64,000 nucleotides of DNA from Desulfopila sp. IMCC35008 (GCF_010646885.2 NZ_CP050700.1:2010501-2074500); one strand, 5' to 3'; shown: positions 39,201 through 47,869, counted from the stretch's first letter. Numbers and translations: made by a program. Notes: generated by a model not told the origin, from the letters alone.

Positions 39201-42200
39201 ATCGATGAGTTTTAAAGGACTGACCGGGAATGCTTTAATTTCTTTGACATAAAATCCAGCATTAGCAGAGTTGTATAGTCCATTAATCTTGATATATCGT
39301 CCCTGTACATCGTCGATAGTGTCTTCAATATATCCTGAGTGTTGTCCACTACTTCTATCGATAACCTGTTGATAGTTTATGCCATCAGTGGAAATTGCAA
39401 CGGTATATCGATAAAACCTCCCATCACCGTCCCATAAATGAATACCGATGGCTCCTAAAGAGTATACTTTCCCAAGATCGACGACCATGTTTGTTGGGAA
39501 AAATCCATACGCATAATTTTTATTGTTTGTTGTTATGCCATCGATGAGCATCGCTGAATTGACATCAGCTGAGGCAGTCGCACCACTGCTGATCAGAGCG
39601 ACATCTTCCTGAGAAGCAGCATTGTCGATCTGGTATATCTTGTATCCTTTAAGGTCGGTTTCCGAGTTAGTGTTCCAGGAGAGGAGCACTTCGCCATTAC
39701 CACTTGAAGCTGTAATGCCACTGGGTGGTGCAGGTTTACCAGCTGTAGCCGTGGCAGTGTCACTGCGTGTGCTTTCCTTGCCGGATTTATCGACAGCGGT
39801 AATCTGGTAACTGTAATCTCCGCCCAGAACAGTATCGGAATCGGAGTAGGAATTATCCGTGAGGAGGCTGGTGTTGAGTTTGTTACTGTTCCGATAAAGG
39901 TTGTAGCCTGCAAGATCATTTTCAGTGTTCGCTGCCCATGAGAGGTCCAGGGTGTTATCACCTGGATCGAGGATTGAAAGACCTGTAGGGGAGACGGGAG
40001 CTATGCCATCATCAGGGATAAATGTCACAACTTCAATATTATCAACAATCCAGCCCAAGTAATTATTATAAAGAGCATCTTGAGTGTCAAAATAGAAGCG
40101 TACGTAAACTGATTTGTCAATATACGAGCTGAGATCGATTTTGACTTTTTCCCAAAATGTCGCTGAATAAACAGATTGATAAACAGTGGTAAAGTTGACG
40201 TTGTCTTCTGATACCTGCACTTTTGCAGTGTCGTAGTAAGACAGCTTTTCTGTTTTCAGGTAATGGTTGAAGCGGAGTTCTGCTTTTTCAAGCCCCTGCA
40301 GATCGATGGGCTCAACAGTTGTAATATGACCCCAGTTGCGGAAGCCGGTATCGTAGGTATGGGTTGATTCGAGACCATAGTACCAAGCTGAAGGACTGGA
40401 TTTCCAGCCATAGTAGCTGCTTATATGCCAGAGGCCGTTTTCACCAGCGTCGTTGGAACCACCGGTTAGCGCAAATTTTGTGGTGCCTGTTTCAGCGGTA
40501 TCCAGCCAGACAGTTGAAACAATGTCTGTAAAAAATGTATGGTATTCACCGCCATTATTGTCCTCTGTGCTATTTCCTGCCTGATCAGTTGCCCTAATCC
40601 AGAATTCATAGCTTGTGGCGGCCTCAAGATTGTCTAATTGGATGGAATGGGTAAGCTGAGATGTGGATAGCTTCTCAACCCAGTCCGTTTCATTTTTTAC
40701 ACGGTAAAATAGTGTAGAGGTGCTTTGTTCACTTGTATTCCAACTGATCGCTGCACTCTTATGGCTGATGCCTGTTACGAGGATTTCGTTTATTACAGGA
40801 ACAGAGGTATCGATTTGAGCAGTATCCGTAACATTTACTGCTACACCATTACCGTTGTCAGAGTCAAAATAGGTTACTGTCAGTGTCTCGCCTTCAGCTA
40901 CCTGAACAATTGATGATATGACAAAACTTCCTGTGAAACTGCCGGAATTGGCACCGGTCTCAGTGAGTACGATATCCTGGCCTATGTCATTAGTAGAGCT
41001 GATATGTATAGTTGCCTGATCCAGTCCGGAGGTGGTGTCGAGATCAAGATCCGTTACTGTCACGGTCGCGGTTGAAGAGGGCTGGTAAAACTGCTGATCA
41101 AATGACACTGTGCCAATGCTGGATCCGGACTGGAGTCCTGTCGCTACCAGACCGTAAGGCTGTGGTCCTGTTGGGATGTTGTAGGCTTTTACTGTAACGG
41201 TGTAGACTCCCTCAGCGGGATTCGTGATAAGTACATTTTCAACCACATTTACCCTGTCATTGGTACCTGCCGTCACTGAAGAGCCGTTGGAGAAAACATT
41301 CCCTAAAAATGTTCCAGAGGGACCTGTTACGGTCAAGTCGAGGTCATTCACCAGTTGAAGAGCCGAGCTGAGTGACGGGAAATAGTCGGTCCAGGCCAGG
41401 GTCACTTTTACCGGTTCGCTCCCGCTTGCATAAAAGGTGTATGTGTACTCCTCGCCAGTGTTGAGTCCGGTTGTATTATCATCAACGAAAAGGGTATGAC
41501 TGTCACCGGAAAACAGGAGGGTATTGTCAAGGAGTATTCGTCCCCAACCTTGTCCTGTACTCGGAATGGGGGCATCCGTATACTCCCCTGTCATATTGAC
41601 CGCGCTATTAACGAGAGTTGCCTTGACAAGGGCGGCGCTTGGTGTTTTGGCGTCTGTTGTGGTCGCAGTCCCTGAAGGATAGTATCCATCAGTAAAGTAT
41701 TGGCGTACCAATGCTGCACTCCCTGCGTGGGTTGGCGCAGACATACTGGTACCGCTCATGGTGCGGATATCGTAATTGAAGGTTGTGATGTCGCCGTCGC
41801 TGTTGGCGGATGAAATGTAGTGCCCTGGCGCCGTGACGGTTGGCTTAATCCGGCCGTCATCGGTCGGGCCGTTGCTGGAAAAATAGGCTACATCTTCCTG
41901 GTTGTAGCCGCTGTGGGCGTTTTCACTAGCTCCGGAAGTGAGAACATTTTTTGCAGTACCCGGAGAGCCAATCGTATCTGCAGCAGAACCGGAATTTCCG
42001 GCTGAGAATACAACCAGAAAATCCTTGTGGTTCCACATAAACTCATCCGCATCCTGGGAAAAGGAGGTGTAGGCGCCAGATACAGAGGAACCCCAGGAGT
42101 TAGAATGGATTCGTGCACCGTCGTTATACGCCTGCTGGAAGTACGTGTTGAGATCATAGGGGATTCCGGTCAGTGAACCACCGTAACCAATATCCTGGAT

Positions 42201-43562
42201 AACGAGTTTGGCATCGTAGGCTACACCGTTATACGAATTATTGGGTCCGAGTGATTTTCCTGCAATGGTCCCTGCAACATGGGTCCCGTGATCATGAGCG
42301 TCCCAGTCTCCGTTGCCGGCGAGATCGTGATAGGAGAGTACTTTTCGCTGGTTTTGGTTGACCGTTGCAGCAGGGATACCTTGGCTTTCATCCCAGAAAA
42401 ATGCCATGTCGACATCAAGCCCGGTGTCGCCAACACCAACTATTTGACCGGCTCCGGTAAGACCTCTCTCCCACAACGGATTGGAGTTAACGATATTGCT
42501 TTGCACAACCCAGTGCATGGTATCGTTATTCAATGTGGGCGGGACGAAAGGCTCGATCCACTCAACATCCTGGGATTGTGCTAGGTATTCTGTAATATAC
42601 TGCAATCCGTCAGAGTCAACCTCTATAAGAACGCGGCTTTTCCTGGTGTCACTTGAGTTCAGTACAACAGCAACATCAGTCGATTCGATAAGCGCATAGA
42701 GAGCCGGCAACTTGTTGTTTTCAAATGTCTGAACAGTCAGAAGAACCTTTTCAGGCAATGAGGCAATCATTTCCTGATCGGTTTCGATGGGTTCAGGTTC
42801 GTCGGATAGAACGTCCGGGTCACTGAAAGCCAGGAGACTATCCACCTTGAGCGTTTGACGGGGCGGCAGGTCGAAGTGCGCTTTTGAGAGGACTTGCGAT
42901 TCAGAGGTGAACAGTGCTTTCGCTATTTTATAGGCGGGATGATAGTAATCAATCCATTTGATAAATGGGAGTTGGGCAATAATATCTTTTGTACCCTCAG
43001 TCATTGTTACCACAAAAGCGTTGTTTGGGATGTAATTCCCTAACCTACCCCCTGATGTCTCTACACTGTTTTTCCATTGTTGTTGGACAGGTCCTGAAAA
43101 CTGTACGAGGTAGCGTACAGGAACACCAGATGCTGCAATTGAAGAATCGAATAAAAGACTTGCTGGGATATCAACCCTTCCGAGAGAGGTGTCAAACCCT
43201 CCGCGTTGAAGAAGGATGCCGTTTGGGTTGGAAACAAGAGTTTTAGGGTCAACAAACGATTGTATTGCAGTGGATGTAGTTGATTCTGTTTTGGTCAAAT
43301 CGACAACACTCTTCCCTGTACCCTGGTAATTGGTGTGGAGGATTATCTTTGAGCTTTTATTCTTTTCCTTCGTATCAATACGTGCAGTAACTGGTCCAGG
43401 TGATGGTGTTTCTCCTGAGTCCTTCTCGTTATGCTGCGAGATGGCATCGGTGACAGGTGGAGTGGGGGAGTTTGGCGGTGTTTCCTGTTTGAAAATCACG
43501 CCGGTGATTCCGATCGTCAGAAGAAGGATGGAGGTTGTTATGAGGAGTTTCACGTTTTTCAT
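33249..43562 (-). CDS. Giant secreted subtilisin-like protease with FN3/discoidin repeats
   Basis: 3437 residues. A signal peptide (1 to about 24) is followed by a long pro-region to about 350. The S8 domain shows D379 (GVGDTGLDV), H425 (HDHGTHVAG), oxyanion N523 (SAGNSGSA) and S606 (SGTSMSAP). Then come a PPC-like beta domain (about 690-830), a Calx-beta-like segment, an FN3 domain, a MAM-like jelly roll (about 1045-1180) and six 314-residue FN3/discoidin units (about 1182-3066). A lysostaphin/M23-like domain of uncertain activity (about 3120-3290) precedes the tail. It is probably exported to the surface and may cut or hold glycans or proteins outside the cell. It lies opposite to the flanking glycosyltransferase genes. 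No sortase or PEP-CTERM signal is evident. Confidence 0.92.
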   Translation of the reverse strand: MKNVKLLITTSILLLTIGITGVIFKQETPPNSPTPPVTDAISQHNEKDSGETPSPGPVTARIDTKEKNKSSKIILHTNYQGTGKSVVDLTKTESTTSTAIQSFVDPKTLVSNPNGILLQRGGFDTSLGRVDIPASLLFDSSIAASGVPVRYLVQFSGPVQQQWKNSVETSGGRLGNYIPNNAFVVTMTEGTKDIIAQLPFIKWIDYYHPAYKIAKALFTSESQVLSKAHFDLPPRQTLKVDSLLAFSDPDVLSDEPEPIETDQEMIASLPEKVLLTVQTFENNKLPALYALIESTDVAVVLNSSDTRKSRVLIEVDSDGLQYITEYLAQSQDVEWIEPFVPPTLNNDTMHWVVQSNIVNSNPLWERGLTGAGQIVGVGDTGLDVDMAFFWDESQGIPAATVNQNQRKVLSYHDLAGNGDWDAHDHGTHVAGTIAGKSLGPNNSYNGVAYDAKLVIQDIGYGGSLTGIPYDLNTYFQQAYNDGARIHSNSWGSSVSGAYTSFSQDADEFMWNHKDFLVVFSAGNSGSAADTIGSPGTAKNVLTSGASENAHSGYNQEDVAYFSSNGPTDDGRIKPTVTAPGHYISSANSDGDITTFNYDIRTMSGTSMSAPTHAGSAALVRQYFTDGYYPSGTATTTDAKTPSAALVKATLVNSAVNMTGEYTDAPIPSTGQGWGRILLDNTLLFSGDSHTLFVDDNTTGLNTGEEYTYTFYASGSEPVKVTLAWTDYFPSLSSALQLVNDLDLTVTGPSGTFLGNVFSNGSSVTAGTNDRVNVVENVLITNPAEGVYTVTVKAYNIPTGPQPYGLVATGLQSGSSIGTVSFDQQFYQPSSTATVTVTDLDLDTTSGLDQATIHISSTNDIGQDIVLTETGANSGSFTGSFVISSIVQVAEGETLTVTYFDSDNGNGVAVNVTDTAQIDTSVPVINEILVTGISHKSAAISWNTSEQSTSTLFYRVKNETDWVEKLSTSQLTHSIQLDNLEAATSYEFWIRATDQAGNSTEDNNGGEYHTFFTDIVSTVWLDTAETGTTKFALTGGSNDAGENGLWHISSYYGWKSSPSAWYYGLESTHTYDTGFRNWGHITTVEPIDLQGLEKAELRFNHYLKTEKLSYYDTAKVQVSEDNVNFTTVYQSVYSATFWEKVKIDLSSYIDKSVYVRFYFDTQDALYNNYLGWIVDNIEVVTFIPDDGIAPVSPTGLSILDPGDNTLDLSWAANTENDLAGYNLYRNSNKLNTSLLTDNSYSDSDTVLGGDYSYQITAVDKSGKESTRSDTATATAGKPAPPSGITASSGNGEVLLSWNTNSETDLKGYKIYQIDNAASQEDVALISSGATASADVNSAMLIDGITTNNKNYAYGFFPTNMVVDLGKVYSLGAIGIHLWDGDGRFYRYTVAISTDGINYQQVIDRSSGQHSGYIEDTIDDVQGRYIKINGLYNSANAGFYVKEIKAFPVSPLKLIDSLITNTTYNVTGLNNGDEYQFVLRAFDSFGNTSHKSGIVVGIPDDGIAPVSPTGLSILDPGDNTLDLSWAANTENDLAGYNLYRNSNKLNTSLLTDNSYSDSDTVLGGDYSYQITAVDKSGKESTRSDTATATAGKPAPPSGITASSGNGEVLLSWNTNSETDLKGYKIYQIDNAASQEDVALISSGATASADVNSAMLIDGITTNNKNYAYGFFPTNMVVDLGKVYSLGAIGIHLWDGDGRFYRYTVAISTDGINYQQVIDRSSGQHSGYIEDTIDDVQGRYIKINGLYNSANAGFYVKEIKAFPVSPLKLIDSLITNTTYNVTGLNNGDEYQFVLRAFDSFGNTSHKSGIVVGIPDDGIAPVSPTGLSILDPGDNTLDLSWAANTENDLAGYNLYRNSNKLNTSLLTDNSYSDSDTVLGGDYSYQITAVDKSGKESTRSDTATATAGKPAPPSGITASSGNGEVLLSWNTNSETDLKGYKIYQIDNAASQEDVALISSGATASADVNSAMLIDGITTNNKNYAYGFFPTNMVVDLGKVYSLGAIGIHLWDGDGRFYRYTVAISTDGINYQQVIDRSSGQHSGYIEDTIDDVQGRYIKINGLYNSANAGFYVKEIKAFPVSPLKLIDSLITNTTYNVTGLNNGDEYQFVLRAFDSFGNTSHKSGIVVGIPDDGIAPVSPTGLSILDPGDNTLDLSWAANTENDLAGYNLYRNSNKLNTSLLTDNSYSDSDTVLGGDYSYQITAVDKSGKESTRSDTATATAGKPAPPSGITASSGNGEVLLSWNTNSETDLKGYKIYQIDNAASQEDVALISSGATASADVNSAMLIDGITTNNKNYAYGFFPTNMVVDLGKVYSLGAIGIHLWDGDGRFYRYTVAISTDGINYQQVIDRSSGQHSGYIEDTIDDVQGRYIKINGLYNSANAGFYVKEIKAFPVSPLKLIDSLITNTTYNVTGLNNGDEYQFVLRAFDSFGNTSHKSGIVVGIPDDGIAPVSPTGLSILDPGDNTLDLSWAANTENDLAGYNLYRNSNKLNTSLLTDNSYSDSDTVLGGDYSYQITAVDKSGKESTRSDTATATAGKPAPPSGITASSGNGEVLLSWNTNSETDLKGYKIYQIDNAASQEDVALISSGATASADVNSAMLIDGITTNNKNYAYGFFPTNMVVDLGKVYSLGAIGIHLWDGDGRFYRYTVAISTDGINYQQVIDRSSGQHSGYIEDTIDDVQGRYIKINGLYNSANAGFYVKEIKAFSINSVKLNDSLISNPTYNVSGLNNGQEYQFAVRAVDSFSNMSQESDIVVGVPDDGIAPAIPTSLSISDPGDNTLSLTWSPNSETDLAGYNVYRNSTLLNTTLPTDTSYADSDTVIGGDYSYQITAVDKSGKESALSDTVTATAGKPAPPNGIQVSSGNSEVLLSWNTNVETDLKGYNIYQVENNGIQEDIATMTSGANATADFYSATLIDGITTNNNSFAYGYVPTNMVVDLGKIYTLGSIGIHLWDGDGRFYRYTVAVSTDGIDYEQVVDRSSGQHKGYIEDTVAGVQGRFIKVTGLYNSANTRFHLKEITAFSINSVKLNDSLITNSTYNVSGLNNGQEYQFVVRAVDSFSNMSQESDIVVGIPDDGSEKIKSTAGIDTQQSIEKPLSLSSDTDETKTDNTISNDETGSLDPLFNHITLTLPENASQNRLELPAEIDRFLFTSEAGISGFGTHYKDQPAGLYYVWVDLTKDTPIQSWGEGTVLEITHSEDQLFSVLIEYNEGLFGWHAGIASTELLVGQRIEKGTMIGFGQTVESGTHETSAFGLIDLNRTDGRISEIGGVYVSPFDYLTDSAKQILVETYKLQVLDKYNPEDPSTITWGFTPYQPYLTNRLMLHEGNDDKLTGVWTLTDTSTSPVKPLNSTLTFIESETPIYKENVVFGFETDKTNSTEKTLDGTFEVNYQTNTMSIKDNDGTGYSCSFNIDESLSKIILLISCSQQTIAPESATVFQYELME
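35311..40020 (-). repeat. Tandem 942-bp coding repeats inside the subtilase
   Basis: Five consecutive units of exactly 942 bp (39079-40020, 38137-39078, 37195-38136, 36253-37194, 35311-36252). The inner parts are identical as far as I can see, because the same text recurs every 942 bases; the fifth diverges toward its end. A sixth, diverged unit follows at about 34366-35310. Each unit codes for 314 residues: FN3, then FN3 with a discoidin-like domain. The identity implies recent duplication or gene conversion and also makes assembly copy number uncertain. Confidence 0.93.
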
Positions 43563-44084
43563 AGAATCACCATTTCTTCAAGTTGGACGAGGGTTATACT
43601 CATTTTTTGGACTGTAATACTGTAATCCGATTACGATACTGTAAGTCGAGGTTCGGTAACGTTGTGACTCCGGGGTAGTGGTTTACATGCTTCTGGTCAT
43701 TAACGTACTGAAAAAGAACTATTTTTATGAAGCTATACAAAACACTGCACATTTATACAGTTGTCACTACTACAATGTAGAGCAAGGTGAGTGCCACATT
43801 GGGTAAAGATTTGGTAAGGTTTGTGTTTCGGGAATCTTTTTTGGAGCTCACATTTTGCTCCTAATAGATGATTCCGTGAGTTTTTTGATATCGTGACAAA
43901 TGATTTAGGAAATTGATCGCTGATGAATGTGAGGGAGTAAAAAAATACTTTGCGTCCTTGACTGATTGGTATTAAAGATAACAGGTTTGTCTCGCTTTCA
44001 TCACATGTATCAGATCGATTAGAGAGATGCGGGACTCAACTAAATTGCATTTTACTACTATCAATATAACCTGGAGCGCTTACC
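43563..44084. promoter_or_regulatory. Divergent intergenic region between subtilase and GT2 genes
   Basis: 522 bases between divergent genes, so it should hold promoters for both. The heptamer ACTGTAA occurs three times at 43611-43617, 43619-43625 and 43638-43644, about 50-80 bases upstream of the subtilase start, perhaps an operator. The subtilase ATG has a GGTGAT ribosome site. No sigma-70 boxes are convincing enough to name. Confidence 0.4.
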
Positions 44085-45068
44085 GTGCTAGTTTCCGTGG
44101 TACTTCCTCTTCTCAATGAAGAGGAGAATATTCCCCTGTTATACGATGAACTTAAAGGTGTTCTCGTGGGCCTTGAGTGTGATCACGAGATTGTCTTTGT
44201 TGACGACGGCAGTACGGATACCAGCCTGGAGCTGATGGAAAACATCCAGGCCAAAGATGACAAGGTAGTTGTAGTCACCTTCAGGAAAAATTTTGGGCAG
44301 ACTGCTGCCATGGCTGCCGGTTTTGATTATGCAACCGGTGATGTCATTATCACCATGGATGCAGATCTCCAGAATGATCCCCATGATATCCCCTTACTCC
44401 TTGAAAAGGTTGATGAGGGAAACGATGTTGTGACTGGCTGGCGTTTTGATAGAAAGGATAAATTTATCAGTCGACGCCTTCCTTCAATCATTGCCAATAA
44501 ACTCATTTCGGTTACGACCGGTGTAAGTTTGCACGACTACGGTTGTACCCTGAAGGCCTTTCGTCGTGATGTGATCAAAAACGTTAAACTCTATGGTGAG
44601 ATGCACCGTTTTATTCCGGCTATCGCCAGTGGTATGGGGATTGATTTTACGGAAGTAAAGGTTAACCACAGGCCGCGACGTTTCGGGACATCCAAGTACG
44701 GCATTTCAAGAACGATTCGAGTCCTTCTCGATTTGATGACGGTAAAATTTCTGCTCAGTTATGCCACCCGGCCTATTCAGGTTTTTGGGCTGATGGGGTT
44801 TTTATCCGGTGGCGCTGGGTTTCTTATTGCCATGATTCTGAGTATTCAGAAATTGTTCTTTAAAATGCCGCTGGGCGACAGGCCGATGCTGTTGCTGGCC
44901 ATAATGCTGATATTTATCGGTTTTCAGTTTGTAACCATGGGGCTGCTCGCAGAGCTGCAGGCGAGGACCTATCATGAGTCCCAGAATAAACCAGTATATT
45001 TTGTCAGAAGGGTGATTGGCGGTAAGGCCGCTAAATCCGAGGGGAGCGTGGGCAATGCCCCGACATGA
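44085..45068 (+). CDS. Membrane-anchored GT2 glycosyltransferase (ArnC/GtrB-like)
   Basis: 327 residues from GTG 44085 with GGAG nine bases upstream. VSVVLPLLNEEENI, IVFVDDGSTD, RKNFGQTAAMAAG, MDADLQNDP and RPRRFGTSKYG give the standard DPM1/GtrB pattern, with two membrane helices at about 235-258 and 268-290. It likely loads a sugar onto undecaprenyl phosphate for later glycan decoration. It overlaps the next gene by 14 bases and heads the second glycosyltransferase operon. Confidence 0.9.
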   Translation: MLVSVVLPLLNEEENIPLLYDELKGVLVGLECDHEIVFVDDGSTDTSLELMENIQAKDDKVVVVTFRKNFGQTAAMAAGFDYATGDVIITMDADLQNDPHDIPLLLEKVDEGNDVVTGWRFDRKDKFISRRLPSIIANKLISVTTGVSLHDYGCTLKAFRRDVIKNVKLYGEMHRFIPAIASGMGIDFTEVKVNHRPRRFGTSKYGISRTIRVLLDLMTVKFLLSYATRPIQVFGLMGFLSGGAGFLIAMILSIQKLFFKMPLGDRPMLLLAIMLIFIGFQFVTMGLLAELQARTYHESQNKPVYFVRRVIGGKAAKSEGSVGNAPT

Positions 45069-46104
45069 TCCGATATTCGAAATAATCATCCCTAACTGGA
45101 ACGGAAAACAACTCCTGGCTGAATGTCTGCAATCGCTTCGAAAGCAGACCAGCCAGGAGTTTTCGGTTACGGTGGTTGATAACGGTTCTACCGATGGGTC
45201 CGTTCAGTTGCTGCAAGAGGAGTATCCGGAAGTTAACCTTGTATGCTTCGATCAAAACCGTGGATTCAGCGTGGCTGTAAATGCCGGTATTTGTCAAAGC
45301 AGCACTGATTGGATTTTTCTACTCAATAATGATATCGAGGTTGCACCAACATGTATTGAAGAGTTACTTAAAGGGATTCAGGCGTACCCATCGTACGATT
45401 CCTTTGCTCTCAGAATGATGAGTTTCAACCAGCGTGATGTTTTTGACGGTGCCGGGGATGCTGTCTTAAGAGGCGGAGTAGGATATCGTATCGGCACTAT
45501 GGAAAAAGGTCATGGTCAGTACGACAATGACCGCGATGTTTTCGGGGCCTGTGGTGGAGCTGCCTTATACAGTCGCAAATTTTTTAAAACTGTTGGTATT
45601 TTTGATGAGGATTTCTTTGCCTATCTCGAGGATGTCGACCTGAATATGCGAGCGGTTAAAGCGGGTTTAAAATGTAAATATCTTGCCTCCGCAACCGTTT
45701 ATCATATTGGCAGTGCCTCAACAGGCTCAAAGATAAACCCGATGACAATACGGCTTTCAACCAAAAACAATTGGAATGTTCTGGTAAAAAACTATCCGGC
45801 CTCGCTTCTCTTTCGTCTTGCACCTGTAATCGCTATCTACCAGTTTATGTGGTTTCTTTTTGTCTGTAAAAAGTTAATGATCGCCCCCTATTTTCAAGGG
45901 TTGAATGCAGCGGTTAGCCAATACAAAAGAATGAAACCAAAGAGAAGAGATCTGGCTATCACCCAGACTATTACAGATAATGATTTTGCCAGATTGCTTA
46001 AAGAGAGTGAGCGTGAAGCTGTGCAATCCATAATGGACAGGCGCTCTGAAGAGGGAAAGTCAAACCATCTTCTGAACATTTATAGAAAACTCTTTCTCCG
46101 ATAA
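45055..46104 (+). CDS. GT2 glycosyltransferase, rhamnosyltransferase-like
   Basis: 350 residues from ATG 45055, chosen because GAGGGGAG lies about 8 bases upstream; a longer reading from 45016 would overlap the previous gene by 53 bases. It shows FEIIIPNWNGKQLL, VVDNGSTDGS, LLNNDIEV (DxD) and FAYLEDVDLNMRA, the motif set of WbbL-type GT2 enzymes that add rhamnose or a related deoxysugar. One hydrophobic segment at about residue 255-275 may attach it to the membrane. The acceptor is unknown. Confidence 0.88.
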   Translation: MPRHDPIFEIIIPNWNGKQLLAECLQSLRKQTSQEFSVTVVDNGSTDGSVQLLQEEYPEVNLVCFDQNRGFSVAVNAGICQSSTDWIFLLNNDIEVAPTCIEELLKGIQAYPSYDSFALRMMSFNQRDVFDGAGDAVLRGGVGYRIGTMEKGHGQYDNDRDVFGACGGAALYSRKFFKTVGIFDEDFFAYLEDVDLNMRAVKAGLKCKYLASATVYHIGSASTGSKINPMTIRLSTKNNWNVLVKNYPASLLFRLAPVIAIYQFMWFLFVCKKLMIAPYFQGLNAAVSQYKRMKPKRRDLAITQTITDNDFARLLKESEREAVQSIMDRRSEEGKSNHLLNIYRKLFLR

Positions 46105-46121
46105 AGTACGATATTGTTTTT

Positions 46122-46946
46122 ATGAACACCTGTCCTGAAGTCCTCGCCGTTATTGTCACTCATAATTCAGAGACGGTTTTACCGTTATGCCTCAAGGCAA
46201 TCGGTGCTCAGGAAGATGTGCTATGTTCTGTCAGTATTGTTGACTGCGGTTCTGCTGATACAAGCTATCTCTACTCACTTCAAACGAAATTTTCCTTTGA
46301 GCTTGTTGAAGAATCGAATATTGGCTTTTCAAGGGCTAACAACAAAGGGTGTGAATCAGCAAGTTCAACCAGTGAGTTCGTTGTCTTTCTTAACCCCGAC
46401 ACCATTCTCCCCAGGAAGTATTTGTCTCAGGCTGTTGAAATACTTACTCGAAATCCCCAGGTCGCCATTGTGTCCGGAATCCTGGAAGGATACGATCCGC
46501 AACAGGGTACTCCAACCGGGTTGGTGGATTCAACAGGCGTGTTCAGGAAATGGTACGGCCGTTGGTACGACCGCAACCAGGGCGAACCGCTACAGAATGT
46601 TTCACTGGCATCTCAGGAACTACCAGCAGTTTGCGGTGCCTTGATGGTCTGCAGAAAAGAAGCATTGAGGGGATTAGGTTCTGATATCTTCGATAATGAT
46701 TTCTTCCTGTATAAGGAGGACATCGAACTTTCACTTCGTCTTCGAAAAAGGGGATGGAAATTATTGTTCACCCCCAACCTCCACGCTTATCATTGTCGCG
46801 GATGGCAGATGGATAGAGGGACAATGTCACTTCAAACCCGTTTGACTGCTGCCCGAAGTGAAGTACTTCTCTACCGTAAACATCCGTCACCCTATATGGT
46901 GTGGGCGGTTTTAAAATATATTGCTGTTCGATGGTTTCGAATGTGA
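46122..46946 (+). CDS. GT2 glycosyltransferase, rhamnosyltransferase-like
   Basis: 274 residues. VLAVIVTHNSETVL, IVDCGSADT, FLNPDTIL and FLYKEDIELSLRL are the WbbL-type landmarks, like its left neighbour. It begins 17 bases after that gene and overlaps the next as TGATG, so the three are co-translated. It is one more sugar-adding step in the surface glycan. Confidence 0.88.
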   Translation: MNTCPEVLAVIVTHNSETVLPLCLKAIGAQEDVLCSVSIVDCGSADTSYLYSLQTKFSFELVEESNIGFSRANNKGCESASSTSEFVVFLNPDTILPRKYLSQAVEILTRNPQVAIVSGILEGYDPQQGTPTGLVDSTGVFRKWYGRWYDRNQGEPLQNVSLASQELPAVCGALMVCRKEALRGLGSDIFDNDFFLYKEDIELSLRLRKRGWKLLFTPNLHAYHCRGWQMDRGTMSLQTRLTAARSEVLLYRKHPSPYMVWAVLKYIAVRWFRM

Positions 46947-47869
46947 TGATGGATGTGAAGATTTCAATACTTATCCCTACATATAATGGTGAGGAAACAC
47001 TGCGGGAGCTCTTTGCTGTGCTTCATTACCAGACTGTGCAGCCAGACGAAATACTCGTTGTCGACTCTTCCTCCACCGATAATTCGGTCGAGATTTGTAA
47101 GAAGCATGGTGCTGAAGTCATGATCATCCCCCAGGATGACTTTGATCACGGTGGGACCAGAACTCAACTGTGTCAAAAGGCAAAAGGAGAAGTAGTTCTT
47201 TTCTTGACCCAGGATGCCATACCCACCAGCCGGGACGCGATCGAAAAGCTGATACAACCACTCATTAATGATTCAACTATTGCTACGAGTTATGGCAGGC
47301 AGCTGCCCGATAAGCATGCCGGTTTCCCGGCTGCTCATCTTCGCGGCTTCAACTATCCGTCGAAATCGATCATAAGGCGTTATCAGGATAGGGAACAGCT
47401 TGGTATTAAAACTATATTTACCTCAAACTCTTTTGCAGCCTATCGCAAGACAGCGCTTGCAGAGGTTGACTACTTCAAGAACGGTTTGATTTTTGGTGAG
47501 GATACCTGTACTGTTGGACGGTTACTGCAGCGAGATTATGGCATTGCCTATGTCGCTGAAGCGATGGTCTACCACAGTCATAATTATGACATGGGGCAGG
47601 AGTTTAAACGTTCCTTTGATATAGGAGTGTTGCACAGTTTAGAAGCTGATCTGTTTGACGATTTTGGTAAAGCCGAAAAACGTGGCATCGATTACGTTTC
47701 CTCCGGCTTGGGAATGTTGCGTAAAAAACGTCAATATGGCGAGATGTTCGATTTTATGAGCCGGGTAGTGATGAAGTATCTTGGCTATAAAATAGGGCGG
47801 AAACATAAGGTTCTGCCAAAAAGTCTGGTTATGCAGCTAAGTATGCATCGTAACTGGTGGAAGAGTTAA
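46946..47869 (+). CDS. GT2 glycosyltransferase, RfbN/WbaN-like rhamnosyltransferase
   Basis: 307 residues from ATG 46946, in a TGATG overlap with the preceding gene. ISILIPTYNGEETL opens the domain; DDFDHGGTRT is characteristic of RfbN/WbaN-type rhamnosyltransferases, followed by FLTQDAIP (DxD-like) and FGEDTCTVGRLL. The enzyme would add rhamnose or a similar 6-deoxysugar to the lipid-linked chain, but the exact sugar is not certain. It closes this four-gene glycosyltransferase operon. Confidence 0.88.
   Translation: MMDVKISILIPTYNGEETLRELFAVLHYQTVQPDEILVVDSSSTDNSVEICKKHGAEVMIIPQDDFDHGGTRTQLCQKAKGEVVLFLTQDAIPTSRDAIEKLIQPLINDSTIATSYGRQLPDKHAGFPAAHLRGFNYPSKSIIRRYQDREQLGIKTIFTSNSFAAYRKTALAEVDYFKNGLIFGEDTCTVGRLLQRDYGIAYVAEAMVYHSHNYDMGQEFKRSFDIGVLHSLEADLFDDFGKAEKRGIDYVSSGLGMLRKKRQYGEMFDFMSRVVMKYLGYKIGRKHKVLPKSLVMQLSMHRNWWKS

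Noticed and set aside
35825..39961. Recurring 122- and 62-codon frames inside the subtilase repeats
   Set aside because: They are shadows of the repeated subtilase coding sequence in other frames and recur only because the DNA repeats.
35311..40020. Regular long repeats as a CRISPR array
   Set aside because: The unit is 942 bp and wholly coding, with no short repeat-spacer pattern. No CRISPR or cas genes were seen in the window.
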